Positions 14,591 to 21,564 of a stretch of DNA of 23,585 nucleotides are shown piece by piece. The stretch is from a virus. How positions within the stretch are numbered: position 1 is the stretch's first letter; each line of letters starts with the position of its first letter. Location: IMG/VR virus record IMGVR_UViG_3300011116_000775, positions 1 to 23,585 of that record; one strand, given 5' to 3'. The notes beneath the pieces were generated by a model, which was given only the letters and a program-made list of their open reading frames with translations, had not been told where the DNA came from and ran no database searches. The translations under genes and the position numbers were made by a program.

Positions 14591-14770
14591 GCCCTAGTCG
14601 GATTTGGCAGTCCGGCGAATGGAAAAGAGTGAGAACCCCAGATGTTTTAGGTTGGGGCGTTGATGATGAAGTGCGTTTTCCCTTCGGGGGAAATTCTCTT
14701 TTCCAAAGCGCCTGAGTCTGCCTTCGCCAAAGGTAACGCCTCAACCTAAGATCTCTGGGGTTTTTCTTTT
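14591..14770 (+). ncRNA. Probable structured phage ncRNA with own terminator (about 180 nt)
   Basis: From the strong promoter the transcript first forms GTCGGA/TCCGGC (14597-14602 with 14611-14616). A long rod then follows: AACCCCAGA (14634-14642) with TCTGGGGTT (14754-14762), a 4x4 internal loop, and TTAGGTTGGGGCGTT (14647-14661) with 14735-14749 (15 pairs, one G-U). Inside the rod is a 7-bp hairpin with a cUUCGg loop (14676-14693). The rod ends in TTTTTCTTTT, like a terminator. GGAAAAGAG (14621-14629) is an exact complement of CTCTTTTCC (14696-14704), a possible pseudoknot or switch; loop TTTGGC (14603-14608) complements GCCAAA (14726-14731). No Rfam family recognised; the rod shape recalls 6S RNA but no sequence match is claimed. 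Confidence 0.65.
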
Positions 14771-15014
14771 GGGTCCGGCTCGGACCCCATCCGTTAGCAA
14801 GGACACTAACCGTGGTCGCGTGGGAGAGAAGCGGATAGACGGTACGCGAAAGCTAGGGGGCAGTTCCCGAACAACCCGTCCGGCTGGCTGAATCCTCAAG
14901 CCGAGGGGCATCGAAAGGTGCATGAGGATGGTGCTTACGCACCCAAGGAGCCTCCCCCCTGAACTCATGGGTACAACCCGTGGGGGTAGGGGGGCTTTCA
15001 CAAGGAGCCTCATA
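14771..15014 (+). other. Hairpin-rich leader upstream of primase-helicase (possible cis-RNA or origin)
   Basis: No gene is seen. Perfect or near-perfect hairpins follow one another: GGGTCCG-GCT-CGGACCC (14771-14787); GTTAG/CTAAC (14793-14810); ATCCTCA/TGAGGAT (14892-14898 with 14923-14929) enclosing GCATC-GAAA-GGTGC with a GNRA tetraloop; GGTGC-TTAC-GCACC (14930-14943); CCCCCCT/AGGGGGG (14954-14960 with 14988-14994) enclosing CATGGGT-ACA-ACCCGTG (14966-14982). AAGGAGCCTC occurs twice (14945-14954, 15002-15011); the second copy is the Shine-Dalgarno of the primase-helicase. Could be a regulatory leader or replication origin; no DnaA box seen. Confidence 0.55.
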
Positions 15015-16676
15015 GTGTTTGCAGAATTACTAAAAGGAAGTGACCATGCAAGGTCTGTCTGTCCACAGTGTAGCCACCAGCGCAGGAAGCATCGCGAACC
15101 CTGCCTGAGCGTCAACCGTGTGATGGATGGCGTTGTGTATCAATGTCACCATTGCGGATTTTCAGGGAAAGAAAAGTACATGGAACAAAAATACATAGAA
15201 CAAACCCACACAGCCCCGAAACAAATGAGGGGCTTAGGCGCCAATGAAATAGCGTGGCTCGAGGCGCGGGGACTAACGTCCCGAACCATGCCACTGGTTG
15301 AAGCAACCGAACAGTTCTTCCCCAAGATAGGGGCCAAAGCCCCGGCTGTTGTGTTCACCTACAAAAAGGGTAGCAAAACAGTCGGTGCGAAATACCGTGC
15401 CATCACTGACAAAGCCTTCATCCAACAGGTAGGCTCCGAGCAGATCTTCTACCAGCCGATGGACATCGACCTCACCAAACCCTTGGTGATTACCGAAGGC
15501 GAGATTGACGCCTTGTCTTGCATCGAAGCAGGGTGGTCGAACGTGGTAAGCGTCCCCGGCGGGGCGCCGGTGAAGATCTCCGAAGGAAGGGTGGACCCGT
15601 CCGAGGATAAGAAGTTTGGGTTTATTTGGGAGGCCAAGTCGATCCTCGACAAGGTCCCGGCGGTGATCCTTGCGGTCGATGCCGACATCCCCGGGGTTGC
15701 TTTGAAAGAAGAACTCGCTCGGAGAATAGGCAAATCAAAATGCAAGACGGTGACCTACCCGGAGGGCTGCAAGGATTTAAACGATGTCCTTGTAAAACAC
15801 GGCGAGCTTGAACTCATATCCGTCATCGAACAGGCACAAGCTTGGCCGATTGAAGGGGTCTTCAATGCCAAGCACTTTGAATCTCAGGTCTTCGACCTGT
15901 ACGAAAAAGGATTAGGCAGTGGCGAGTCGACGGGTTACCCCGAACTCGATGAGTTCTACACGGTGGTGCCGGGACAGTTAACGGTGGTGACAGGTTATCC
16001 ATCTTCAGGCAAGAGTAACTTTGTCGACCAGTTGATGGTCAACCTCGCTCGAGACAAGCAGTGGAAGTTCGCGGTCTGTTCGTTTGAGAATCCTCCGGCG
16101 CTGCACATACCGAAGCTTTGCGAGCTATACCTGAAACAGCCCTTCTTTGAAGGGCCGAATCCCCGAATGGGCAAAGAAGAACTCAACAAAGCTTTGGAAT
16201 GGGTAGCGAATCATTTCATCATGCTGGATACGATCTCCAGTGAATCGACCATCGAGTCGATTCTCGACCGAGCACAATCAGCCGTGGCACAACTCGGTGT
16301 TCGCGGGTTGGTGATCGATCCCTACAACTTCGTGGACCTTCACTCGACCACGACCGAGACCGATGCCATCTCCCGAATGCTGACCCGGGTTCAGGCATTT
16401 GCCAAGGCCGCTGGTATCCATGTCTGGTTTGTCGCCCATCCCGCAAAACAGATGCGGGTTGGCGAGTCGCTTCCTGTACCTGATGGCATGTCGATCTCAG
16501 GCTCGATGGCATGGTGGGCGAAGGCCGATGTAGGTATGACCGTGCATCGGAAAGAAGGCGTCGAAGTGCTGGTGAGAATCTGGAAATGCCGCTGGCGGTG
16601 GACCGGGCAGACCGGCGACGTGTCGTTGATCTACGACCGGACGTGCGGGGCCTACCGGCAGGACTGGACCTTTTAG
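15015..16676 (+). CDS. Bifunctional DNA primase-helicase (T7 gp4/Twinkle type)
   Basis: The 553-aa protein joins all primase-helicase parts in order: zinc ribbon C16xxC19 ... C44xxC47; TOPRIM with EGEID (161-165) and DAD (222-224); linker; and a RecA-like DnaB-family helicase with Walker A GYPSSGKS (327-334), GLVIDPYN (Walker B-like) and the C-terminal WKCRWRWTGQTGDVSLIYD. It would lay primers and unwind the fork during phage replication; no DNA polymerase is in the window. The GTG at 15015 is chosen because AAGGAG lies seven bases upstream; an ATG at 14922 would add 31 residues encoded within the hairpin region and lacks a matching site. It is one of only two genes on the plus strand in the replication region. 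Confidence 0.9.
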   Translation: MFAELLKGSDHARSVCPQCSHQRRKHREPCLSVNRVMDGVVYQCHHCGFSGKEKYMEQKYIEQTHTAPKQMRGLGANEIAWLEARGLTSRTMPLVEATEQFFPKIGAKAPAVVFTYKKGSKTVGAKYRAITDKAFIQQVGSEQIFYQPMDIDLTKPLVITEGEIDALSCIEAGWSNVVSVPGGAPVKISEGRVDPSEDKKFGFIWEAKSILDKVPAVILAVDADIPGVALKEELARRIGKSKCKTVTYPEGCKDLNDVLVKHGELELISVIEQAQAWPIEGVFNAKHFESQVFDLYEKGLGSGESTGYPELDEFYTVVPGQLTVVTGYPSSGKSNFVDQLMVNLARDKQWKFAVCSFENPPALHIPKLCELYLKQPFFEGPNPRMGKEELNKALEWVANHFIMLDTISSESTIESILDRAQSAVAQLGVRGLVIDPYNFVDLHSTTTETDAISRMLTRVQAFAKAAGIHVWFVAHPAKQMRVGESLPVPDGMSISGSMAWWAKADVGMTVHRKEGVEVLVRIWKCRWRWTGQTGDVSLIYDRTCGAYRQDWTF

Positions 16677-16858
16677 AACGGCGCCTCGGGAGGTTCGATA
16701 AGCTGAACCTCCTTACGCTTGAGCACAAACACTTCAGGGAAGGGCCAAGGCGATTGGGGCACTCGTACCCAAACCTTGTCCCGCTCAATCTTATCGACCC
16801 GTCCTTCGCCGTGAGGCGTGATCACGGGTTCACCGGGCCGCAGTAATATCGTAGGCAT
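16673..16858 (-). CDS. Small beta-rich hypothetical protein (61 aa)
   Basis: MPTILLRPGEPVITPHGEGR, VDKIERDKVWVRVPQS and FVLKRKEVQLIEPP suggest a small SH3-like barrel with a KOW-type G-x-V pattern. AAGGTG is seven bases before the ATG. It is the last gene of the second leftward operon and its stop overlaps the end of the primase-helicase by four bases, tail to tail. Function unknown. Confidence 0.65.
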   Translation of the reverse strand: MPTILLRPGEPVITPHGEGRVDKIERDKVWVRVPQSPWPFPEVFVLKRKEVQLIEPPEAPF

Positions 16859-17105
16859 GGTTTAGCACCTTTTTGTCATCTTCAGGTTTGAGATTGAAAT
16901 CTGAAAGCTTGAGCACGGGCTTACCTTCAATGTCGTTCATGATCCGCAACAAGATGGTGGCAACCTCGTGCGGTGTTTCGCCATTGAAGAATGGCTCGTT
17001 GAATCCAGACGGTTTGCCGTCATCGCGGTAAAACACTTCGACGATTTCGACCCAAGGCTCGCCGTCATTGAGGTGTGATCGGTCAAGTAATCGATAGTTC
17101 CACAT
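16830..17105 (-). CDS. Hypothetical protein (91 aa)
   Basis: The ATG at 17105 has AAGGAG upstream, so the 15-residue upstream extension is left out. The protein MWNYRLLDRSHLNDGEPWVE, IVEVFYRDDGKPSGFNEPFF, then a helix TPHEVATILLRIMNDIE looks like a small alpha/beta protein; similar short phage proteins with WVEIVEVYYDxxGxP are common but unassigned. It overlaps the next gene by 29 bases. The 96 bases before its upstream neighbour hold a weak hairpin (GCGGGT...ACCCTGC, 17159-17180). Confidence 0.65.
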   Translation of the reverse strand: MWNYRLLDRSHLNDGEPWVEIVEVFYRDDGKPSGFNEPFFNGETPHEVATILLRIMNDIEGKPVLKLSDFNLKPEDDKKVLNHAYDITAAR

Positions 17106-17201
17106 GAAACACTCCTTATAAAAACACTTACACAAAAATAGGTACTGCAAAAGGCGGGTTGCGTTTACCCTGCATGTTTAACAGTAGGCGGTAGAGACTG
17201 T

Positions 17202-17405
17202 TTAAACGACATGTCTGATTTGGTAGACATAAGAACCGCAGTTAGTCACGACTTCGCCGTTCTCCAGCATCCATTCAAACTGTTGTCTGTCATGCCTCGG
17301 TATTGTTTCGAGTGAGCCGTATTCCCGAACATACGCACCCGTCCGGTTGCTGGTGTAGTAGGTGCGCTCGATGTCACCCAAGAAATGCAAAACATAAGTA
17401 CGCAT
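17202..17405 (-). CDS. Hypothetical protein (67 aa)
   Basis: MRTYVLHFLGDIERTYYTSN, RTGAYVREYGSLETIP and CGSYVYQIRHVV suggest a small all-beta protein. GGA lies before the ATG at 17405. The stop TAA is formed by a GTTTAAAC site at 17200-17207. No family recognised. Confidence 0.6.
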   Translation of the reverse strand: MRTYVLHFLGDIERTYYTSNRTGAYVREYGSLETIPRHDRQQFEWMLENGEVVTNCGSYVYQIRHVV

Positions 17406-17426
17406 GACGTATCCTTTTTTTCAAAA

Positions 17427-17447
17427 GCCGGCTTCTGAAAAACCGGC
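17427..17447. other. Intergenic hairpin GCCGG/CCGGC
   Basis: Five-base arms (17427-17431, 17443-17447) lie in the 103-bp gap between two leftward genes, beside two GTTTAAAC sites (17451-17458 and 17507-17514). On the minus strand the hairpin is followed by TTTTGAAAAAAA, so a weak terminator or attenuator is possible. Confidence 0.4.
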
Positions 17448-17508
17448 GATGTTTAAACGCAAGAAAAAAGCTCAAGTAAAAATAAATGCAGTCTAGGTTG
17501 TGGCTTGT

Positions 17509-17955
17509 TTAAACGCTACTAAGCTTCTTGATTAGTCTCGTGAGGTAGGCTTCGTAAGAAGCTTTTCTCTCTTCAGGCCAAAGCGCAGTGCTCAAATCGT
17601 CCAAGTTTTCGAGCGCGTCATTCAGTTTGATGAGTCTTGCCATAGGCGAAAGCTTCTTTGCTTTGGCGAGCACATATTTTTTCTTGTGCTTCACCCTCTT
17701 AGGGACGGTTAATTCTTTGACCAGATCAGCGACCGTGTCGTTGAAAATATGTCTAAGCGTTTTGACGGTCATGTTCGTGTCTTCGACCACGTCATGCAGG
17801 ATCGCGGCCATGATGACGTTGTCATCATTGGTGTAAGCACTCACTCTGTTTGCAACGCTTAGGGGATGCATAACGTATGGTGTCTTGCCGTCAGCCCTCG
17901 TTGCTCTACCGTGGGCTGCAACTGCAACGAAGCAGGCTGTGAGAATGTTAGCCAT
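17509..17955 (-). CDS. SpoT/MESH1-type HD alarmone hydrolase
   Basis: The 148-aa protein is a stand-alone HD hydrolase of the RelA/SpoT type. Motifs in order: AAHGRATRADGKTPYVMHPL (H30 in the YxxHP motif), AAILHDVVEDT (H54-D55, E58-D59), FNDTVADLVKELT and RLIKLNDALENL (D113), matching RelSeq H53, H77-D78 and D144. Small alarmone hydrolases of this kind remove the 3'-pyrophosphate of (p)ppGpp or related alarmones, and phage-borne ones are known to neutralise toxic alarmone synthetases. The ATG at 17955 with AAAGGA upstream is preferred over 17991, which would overlap the preceding gene and hairpin. The stop TAA lies in a GTTTAAAC site (17507-17514). Confidence 0.85.
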   Translation of the reverse strand: MANILTACFVAVAAHGRATRADGKTPYVMHPLSVANRVSAYTNDDNVIMAAILHDVVEDTNMTVKTLRHIFNDTVADLVKELTVPKRVKHKKKYVLAKAKKLSPMARLIKLNDALENLDDLSTALWPEERKASYEAYLTRLIKKLSSV

Positions 17956-17968
17956 GATGAATCCTTTC

Positions 17969-17984
17969 CGGGGGTTGCCCCCCG
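17969..17984 (-). other. Hairpin directly after the VWA gene stop
   Basis: CGGGGG-TTGC-CCCCCG, 6-bp stem, begins three bases after the TGA of the VWA gene and lies in the leader of the HD hydrolase. No T tract follows. Same placement as the hairpins at 22244 and 22575. Confidence 0.5.
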
Positions 17985-17987
17985 ATG

Positions 17988-19472
17988 TCATGCGGCAAGT
18001 TTGATTTGGTTGAGAGCAACCGTGGCAAGGTCCGAGATCTTGTCGACGCGGACCGAGTTGGGACCGTAAACAGCTTGCACGTCATACCCGATGCCGACCC
18101 CAATCGTCGGGATGCCGAGGCGCTCGCCAGACTTGACCTGAGCGGTGACTGATGCAGGGCTGTGACCCTCGCCGTCAGTGAAGGCAAAGACCACGCGCCG
18201 GGATTCCGACCGACTACGCAGAAGCTTTTGTGCAAAGCACAAAGCGTCATAGTCATAGGTGCTACCGCACGGCTCGAGCTTGCGAAGCTTCGGGACGAAG
18301 CGCTTCCACGGCTCGTTGAAGGTCTTCAGCATCGAGGTGCTGCCAGCGAAGCCAACCACGGCGGTCGGCACGTTAGCGGCTGCTAAGGAAGCACCGACTG
18401 CGTACACCGCCGAGACCAACGGGCTGATGGTGGACTCCATCGAAGACGACAGGTCGACCAGCAAGACAACCGCAGAGTCGATGCCCTCGTCGTCATAGCG
18501 GCGTTTAAACACGTTGCCCGAGGTCTGGTAAACCGCGAGGCGGTTGCTGTTGATGGTGCCGCTACGATAGCCAGCTTCCCAACCGTAGTGATCGGTCTTC
18601 TCGAAAAGCTTACGCACGTCAAAGCGAAGGCGACCGCTGACATTCGTATCAACGAAATTGTTGCGACTGTCATTGATGAAGGCGCTTTCCTTGACAACCT
18701 TCTCGCGCCGACCGCTCGGGAGCGTACCCGCCGAGGTCTCGAACTGCGGCTCGATGGGGACGCCGCCGTCATTTTGGTCGAAGTCGGCAGGGATGGGACC
18801 GAGGTCATTCGACGGGTCACCATTCGATGGGTCACCGCTCGATGGGTCACCATTGGACGGCGCCGGGGAATCCTCCGGAGGAGGCAGGCGAAGCTGGTCA
18901 ACAATCCACTTAGCAATCACCATGTTGTCACCAGACCCCGTCGAAGCTTTGATCATGGGCATCGCAGCAGCGAAGATAGGGTTTAAACGTGGGGACCAGT
19001 CGCTATGCAGTCCACGACCGAAGCACACAAGTGCAAAGGCGATGTTGTGCGGGTTGGTCCAGTCGACGGGAGACGAAGACATGCAGTGCTCGCCTAGCTC
19101 GTGGAACAGTTCGCCCGAACCCGGGATCAGGTTGGATTTGACGATCTCGCCTTCCATCCAGATATCCTCAACCGCGTTATGCATACGCGACAGGAAGGCA
19201 TCGGTGAAGAAGTACTGAGGACCGAACTTGGAGAAGATGACGTGGCCGAGTTCATGGAGGGCGAAAGCCTGAAGCCTGCGGAACTCGTCATGAGGGATGA
19301 CGGCGTCATCGAGGAAGTTAGGAAGGGTAATGACCGTGCCATCGGTATAGGCCCCATCCCCGCACCAGCGGATGGGGTTCCAACGATCATTACCCGGGCG
19401 AAAGAGGGACCGAGCGCGACGAATCGTATGGTCGATGGCATCGCGCACCTCGTAACCTTTGAAAGATTTCAT
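17988..19472 (-). CDS. CobT-like VWA-domain protein with HExxH motif
   Basis: The 494-aa protein has two parts. The N-terminal part carries FALHELGHVIFSKFG (H73-E74-x-x-H77) followed by HNAVEDIWMEGEI (E102, D103, E107), a metal-site pattern like that of zincin-type peptidases and of CobT-like proteins. A low-complexity acidic linker (about 196-240, with three PSNGD-type repeats) leads to a C-terminal von Willebrand A domain with a full MIDAS: DLSSS (340-344), T405 and FTDGEG (D433). VWA proteins of this class work with MoxR/CobS AAA+ ATPases, and one is encoded directly upstream with ATGA overlap at 19469-19472. Metal-chelation-type cobalamin synthesis is unlikely in a phage; protein remodelling or proteolysis is more plausible, by inference. 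Confidence 0.8.
   Translation of the reverse strand: MKSFKGYEVRDAIDHTIRRARSLFRPGNDRWNPIRWCGDGAYTDGTVITLPNFLDDAVIPHDEFRRLQAFALHELGHVIFSKFGPQYFFTDAFLSRMHNAVEDIWMEGEIVKSNLIPGSGELFHELGEHCMSSSPVDWTNPHNIAFALVCFGRGLHSDWSPRLNPIFAAAMPMIKASTGSGDNMVIAKWIVDQLRLPPPEDSPAPSNGDPSSGDPSNGDPSNDLGPIPADFDQNDGGVPIEPQFETSAGTLPSGRREKVVKESAFINDSRNNFVDTNVSGRLRFDVRKLFEKTDHYGWEAGYRSGTINSNRLAVYQTSGNVFKRRYDDEGIDSAVVLLVDLSSSMESTISPLVSAVYAVGASLAAANVPTAVVGFAGSTSMLKTFNEPWKRFVPKLRKLEPCGSTYDYDALCFAQKLLRSRSESRRVVFAFTDGEGHSPASVTAQVKSGERLGIPTIGVGIGYDVQAVYGPNSVRVDKISDLATVALNQIKLAA
18811..18855 (-). repeat. Three tandem 15-bp units in the VWA gene linker
   Basis: GAYGGGTCACC-based units at 18811-18825, 18826-18840 and 18841-18855 encode repeated GDPSN/GDPSS peptides in the linker between metalloprotease-like and VWA parts. 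Copy number may vary between relatives. Confidence 0.75.
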
Positions 19473-20713
19473 GGTTTCACCTGAGAGAAAAGAAGATGAC
19501 CCCAATCAACCGGGGCAACGTACTGATCGAAAATGGTCTGAAGCTGCGCCGCACTCTCGGGCGGCTGCTTGTTGACCACGGTCGACCTCCAAGCTGACCG
19601 CAACGGCAGGCCAGCAGTCAAGACCTCGACGAAGGCAAAAGCATTACGCAAGGTCGGTGCATCAACCAGAAGGCCCTTGCCCGTATCGACCCGGGCGATG
19701 TTCCAGATCTTGACCACGGCATCGGCCAATGGTTTGGGGCAACCCGTGTTGCCGCAGATAACGCGAGCCTCGGAGACAGGGTCCAACCACGTCACGGTCT
19801 CCATGAAAGCGTAGCGGTCGATGAGCGCAGCGTTCTGCGCCGTGGTCCCGACGAAGCGTCCGGTGCTATCCGACTGACCGACCGTGTTGTCACAAGCAAC
19901 GACCATGACGCCGGGAGCGCGTGAGTACACGTTCGGCCCGGAGGTCACCGAGCATCCTGGCTCGAGCCAAGCGTTAAGTTGGGCGATCAACTCGGGGCGA
20001 CCGTTGGTAGGCTCATCCAGCAGGATGATCGCACCGGGATGTTTAAACCCGGTGGTGAAGGCAGTCTCCTGCCAGACACTGTTGCCAGCGTCCAGACCCC
20101 AACAACCGAAGAGTTCAGAAGCATCGGTGCCGCGATGGAAGTTGACCCGGAAAAGCTTGCGACCCGTGGCAGCAGCAAACTGCGTGACTGCGGAGGTCTT
20201 GCCGGTTGAGCGATCACCGGTCAGCCAACCGTTTAAACCGGCCTTCTGAGCGACGATCAGGTGATGGAGAACATTCTCCTGCCAGACATAGTTTGGATCG
20301 ATCTTAGGCGCTTCTGGATCGCCGTAGACGTCAACGCGCAGCAGATTACCACCGGCGTTGTAGAGGTCGATGCCGAACACCTCGCGGACGGTCTTGGATT
20401 CGACCGCCGGGGCTGCTGCACGGGCAACCTCGGGCTTTGCAGTGATCGCCGTCTCGAGGGGTTTGATGAGCGCTGCCACGGCCTTGGAAATCTCGGCACG
20501 AATGACAGAGTCATCAACCACGGGCGCGGCGGGAACAACCAGCGGAGCGGCTGGCTTGCCTGCGATAGCATCAAGATCGAACACCGTATTGATGCCATGA
20601 GCCATCAGCGCCGAGACAAGGTCAGCCTTGTAGTTGGGACCGGGGGCGATGTTTAAACCAAGGACCCGGGCCGCAGGCTCAAGCTTTGAGACAGGGCAAA
20701 GTAGAAGTGACAT
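19469..20713 (-). CDS. MoxR/CobS-type AAA+ ATPase
   Basis: The 414-aa protein has an N-terminal region with a SAP-like or helix-extension-helix segment (about 16-50, YKADLVSALMAHG) and an Ala/Pro-rich linker (50-105). The AAA+ core follows: Walker A GDRSTGKT (166-173), Walker B IILLDE (229-234), sensor 1 VVACDNT, and an arginine finger region LIDRYAF (R300). GTDASELFGCW is the typical MoxR/CobS loop. It would hydrolyse ATP to remodel a target together with the VWA protein encoded next. The start has GGAG seven bases upstream. GTTTAAAC occurs three times in the gene (20041, 20231, 20651). Confidence 0.88.
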   Translation of the reverse strand: MSLLLCPVSKLEPAARVLGLNIAPGPNYKADLVSALMAHGINTVFDLDAIAGKPAAPLVVPAAPVVDDSVIRAEISKAVAALIKPLETAITAKPEVARAAAPAVESKTVREVFGIDLYNAGGNLLRVDVYGDPEAPKIDPNYVWQENVLHHLIVAQKAGLNGWLTGDRSTGKTSAVTQFAAATGRKLFRVNFHRGTDASELFGCWGLDAGNSVWQETAFTTGFKHPGAIILLDEPTNGRPELIAQLNAWLEPGCSVTSGPNVYSRAPGVMVVACDNTVGQSDSTGRFVGTTAQNAALIDRYAFMETVTWLDPVSEARVICGNTGCPKPLADAVVKIWNIARVDTGKGLLVDAPTLRNAFAFVEVLTAGLPLRSAWRSTVVNKQPPESAAQLQTIFDQYVAPVDWGHLLFSQVKP

Positions 20714-20717
20714 AGCG

Positions 20718-21305
20718 TTACTCCAAAGTCATGGGGAGAGGTGAGTGCGAAGGAACCGCACACAAGGGCATCGCAATTGATGCCCACTTGGCAGTCAGAC
20801 GCACTGAATAGCCGCAGGCAGAGCAAACTGCCTTGAGCATTCGGGTCGACTGCTTTTTGGTCGACAGGACCAGTGAAGCGTGAGGGTAAGGACCGAGGTC
20901 CGCAATCCACGGGCGAATCGTTGCCTTGAAGGCATCGGAACCGACCGTCGAGCGCATCGGGCCAGTGAGGCCGATGGCGTGAGCGATGGCGCGAAACTTG
21001 GGGCCATGCCCCTCGTGTACCCCGACCGCCGCATGGCAGAGTTCGTGAGCCAGAACTTCCATGACGCGCATCGGGTCCGAAAGCTCAGGGTGAATGTAAA
21101 TCTCGACGTGGGCGTCAGCCGAATTAGAGGCGGCGTGACATTCACCGACACGCATCGAGGTCTTGTTTTTGGAGCGCGTACCGCCGGTCGAGGGAAACCC
21201 GCAGGAAACCCGGAAGGACGGGAGCGGGAGGGAGTTGAGAGCAAAGAGACCGCCGAGTTCAGCGGCGGCGGCGTTGAGCCACGCCTCACGAAGTGCAATT
21301 GACAT
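20718..21305 (-). CDS. SprT-like zinc metalloprotease
   Basis: The 195-aa protein has the SprT/Spartan core VLAHELCHAAVGVHEGHGPK with HELCH at 87-91 and a third metal ligand at H100, followed by FRAIAHAIGL. A C-terminal zinc ribbon is partial: C161xxC164 and C182, with H187 perhaps as fourth ligand. SprT-like proteases cut DNA-protein crosslinks in other systems; phage copies are widespread but unproven. The ATG at 21305 has GGAG at the right spacing; a TTG two codons earlier is less likely. Only four bases separate it from the AAA+ gene, forming a three-gene set with VWA. Confidence 0.85.
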   Translation of the reverse strand: MSIALREAWLNAAAAELGGLFALNSLPLPSFRVSCGFPSTGGTRSKNKTSMRVGECHAASNSADAHVEIYIHPELSDPMRVMEVLAHELCHAAVGVHEGHGPKFRAIAHAIGLTGPMRSTVGSDAFKATIRPWIADLGPYPHASLVLSTKKQSTRMLKAVCSACGYSVRLTAKWASIAMPLCAVPSHSPLPMTLE

Positions 21306-21307
21306 GA

Positions 21308-21454
21308 TCAATCTCCGATGGAAAGGATGCCCAAAGCGAGGGCAGACAAGAGCAAGACCATCGCAAAGTCAGTGAACCCGACCAGCGCCGTAGGCACCGC
21401 AGCGGCAAGTGCAGCCGCAGACAAGTACCCGAAAGCTTTAAGTACAGTTTTCAT
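21308..21454 (-). CDS. Small two-helix membrane protein (48 aa)
   Basis: MKTVLKAFGYLSAAALAAAV, then PTALVGFTDFAMVLLLSALA and LGILSIGD. Two hydrophobic helices (about 6-25 and 30-46) with a short polar turn and a positive N-terminus indicate an inner-membrane protein. A strong GGAGG lies four bases before the ATG. The stop is two bases from the SprT start, so it is co-translated with it. It may be holin-like, a membrane anchor, or an inhibitor of a host membrane function; no family recognised. Confidence 0.65.
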   Translation of the reverse strand: MKTVLKAFGYLSAAALAAAVPTALVGFTDFAMVLLLSALALGILSIGD

Positions 21455-21502
21455 AACACCTCCAATTTCAGGGCTGCGCTCTCAGCGAAAGCGCAAGCCT
21501 GA

Positions 21503-21520
21503 AGCACGTTTAAACGTGCT
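21503..21520. promoter_or_regulatory. 18-bp perfect palindrome centred on GTTTAAAC
   Basis: AGCACGTTTAAACGTGCT in the 110-bp gap between two leftward genes. It is the most extended copy of the iterated motif and can form a 9-bp-arm cruciform or RNA hairpin. A second hairpin (GCGCT/AGCGC, 21479-21495) lies beside it. Confidence 0.6.
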
Positions 21521-21564
21521 CAGAGGGTTAAAACCGAGAGTTTTTGTAACCCCAAAGTAGATTG

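Noticed and set aside
14591-14770. Known RNA (6S, tmRNA, RNase P, 4.5S)
   Set aside because: Shape recalls 6S, but I see no conserved sequence of any of these families; kept as unnamed ncRNA.
14523-15115. Minus-strand reading frames across the hairpin region (14523-14744 and 14741-15115)
   Set aside because: No ribosome site, low-complexity translations caused by the inverted repeats, opposite to promoter and terminator signals.
18811-18855. CRISPR-like repeat
   Set aside because: Tandem 15-bp units without spacers, in frame in a low-complexity linker.
16219-20600. Long Arg/Ser-rich frames opposite or beside primase-helicase, VWA and AAA+ genes
   Set aside because: Composition is typical of out-of-frame reading of GC-rich genes; the true frames carry clear motifs.
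17988-20713. Cobaltochelatase (CobS/CobT) for cobalamin synthesis
   Set aside because: Only the AAA+ and VWA partners are present, with no large CobN subunit or other pathway gene; the names are used for family type only.
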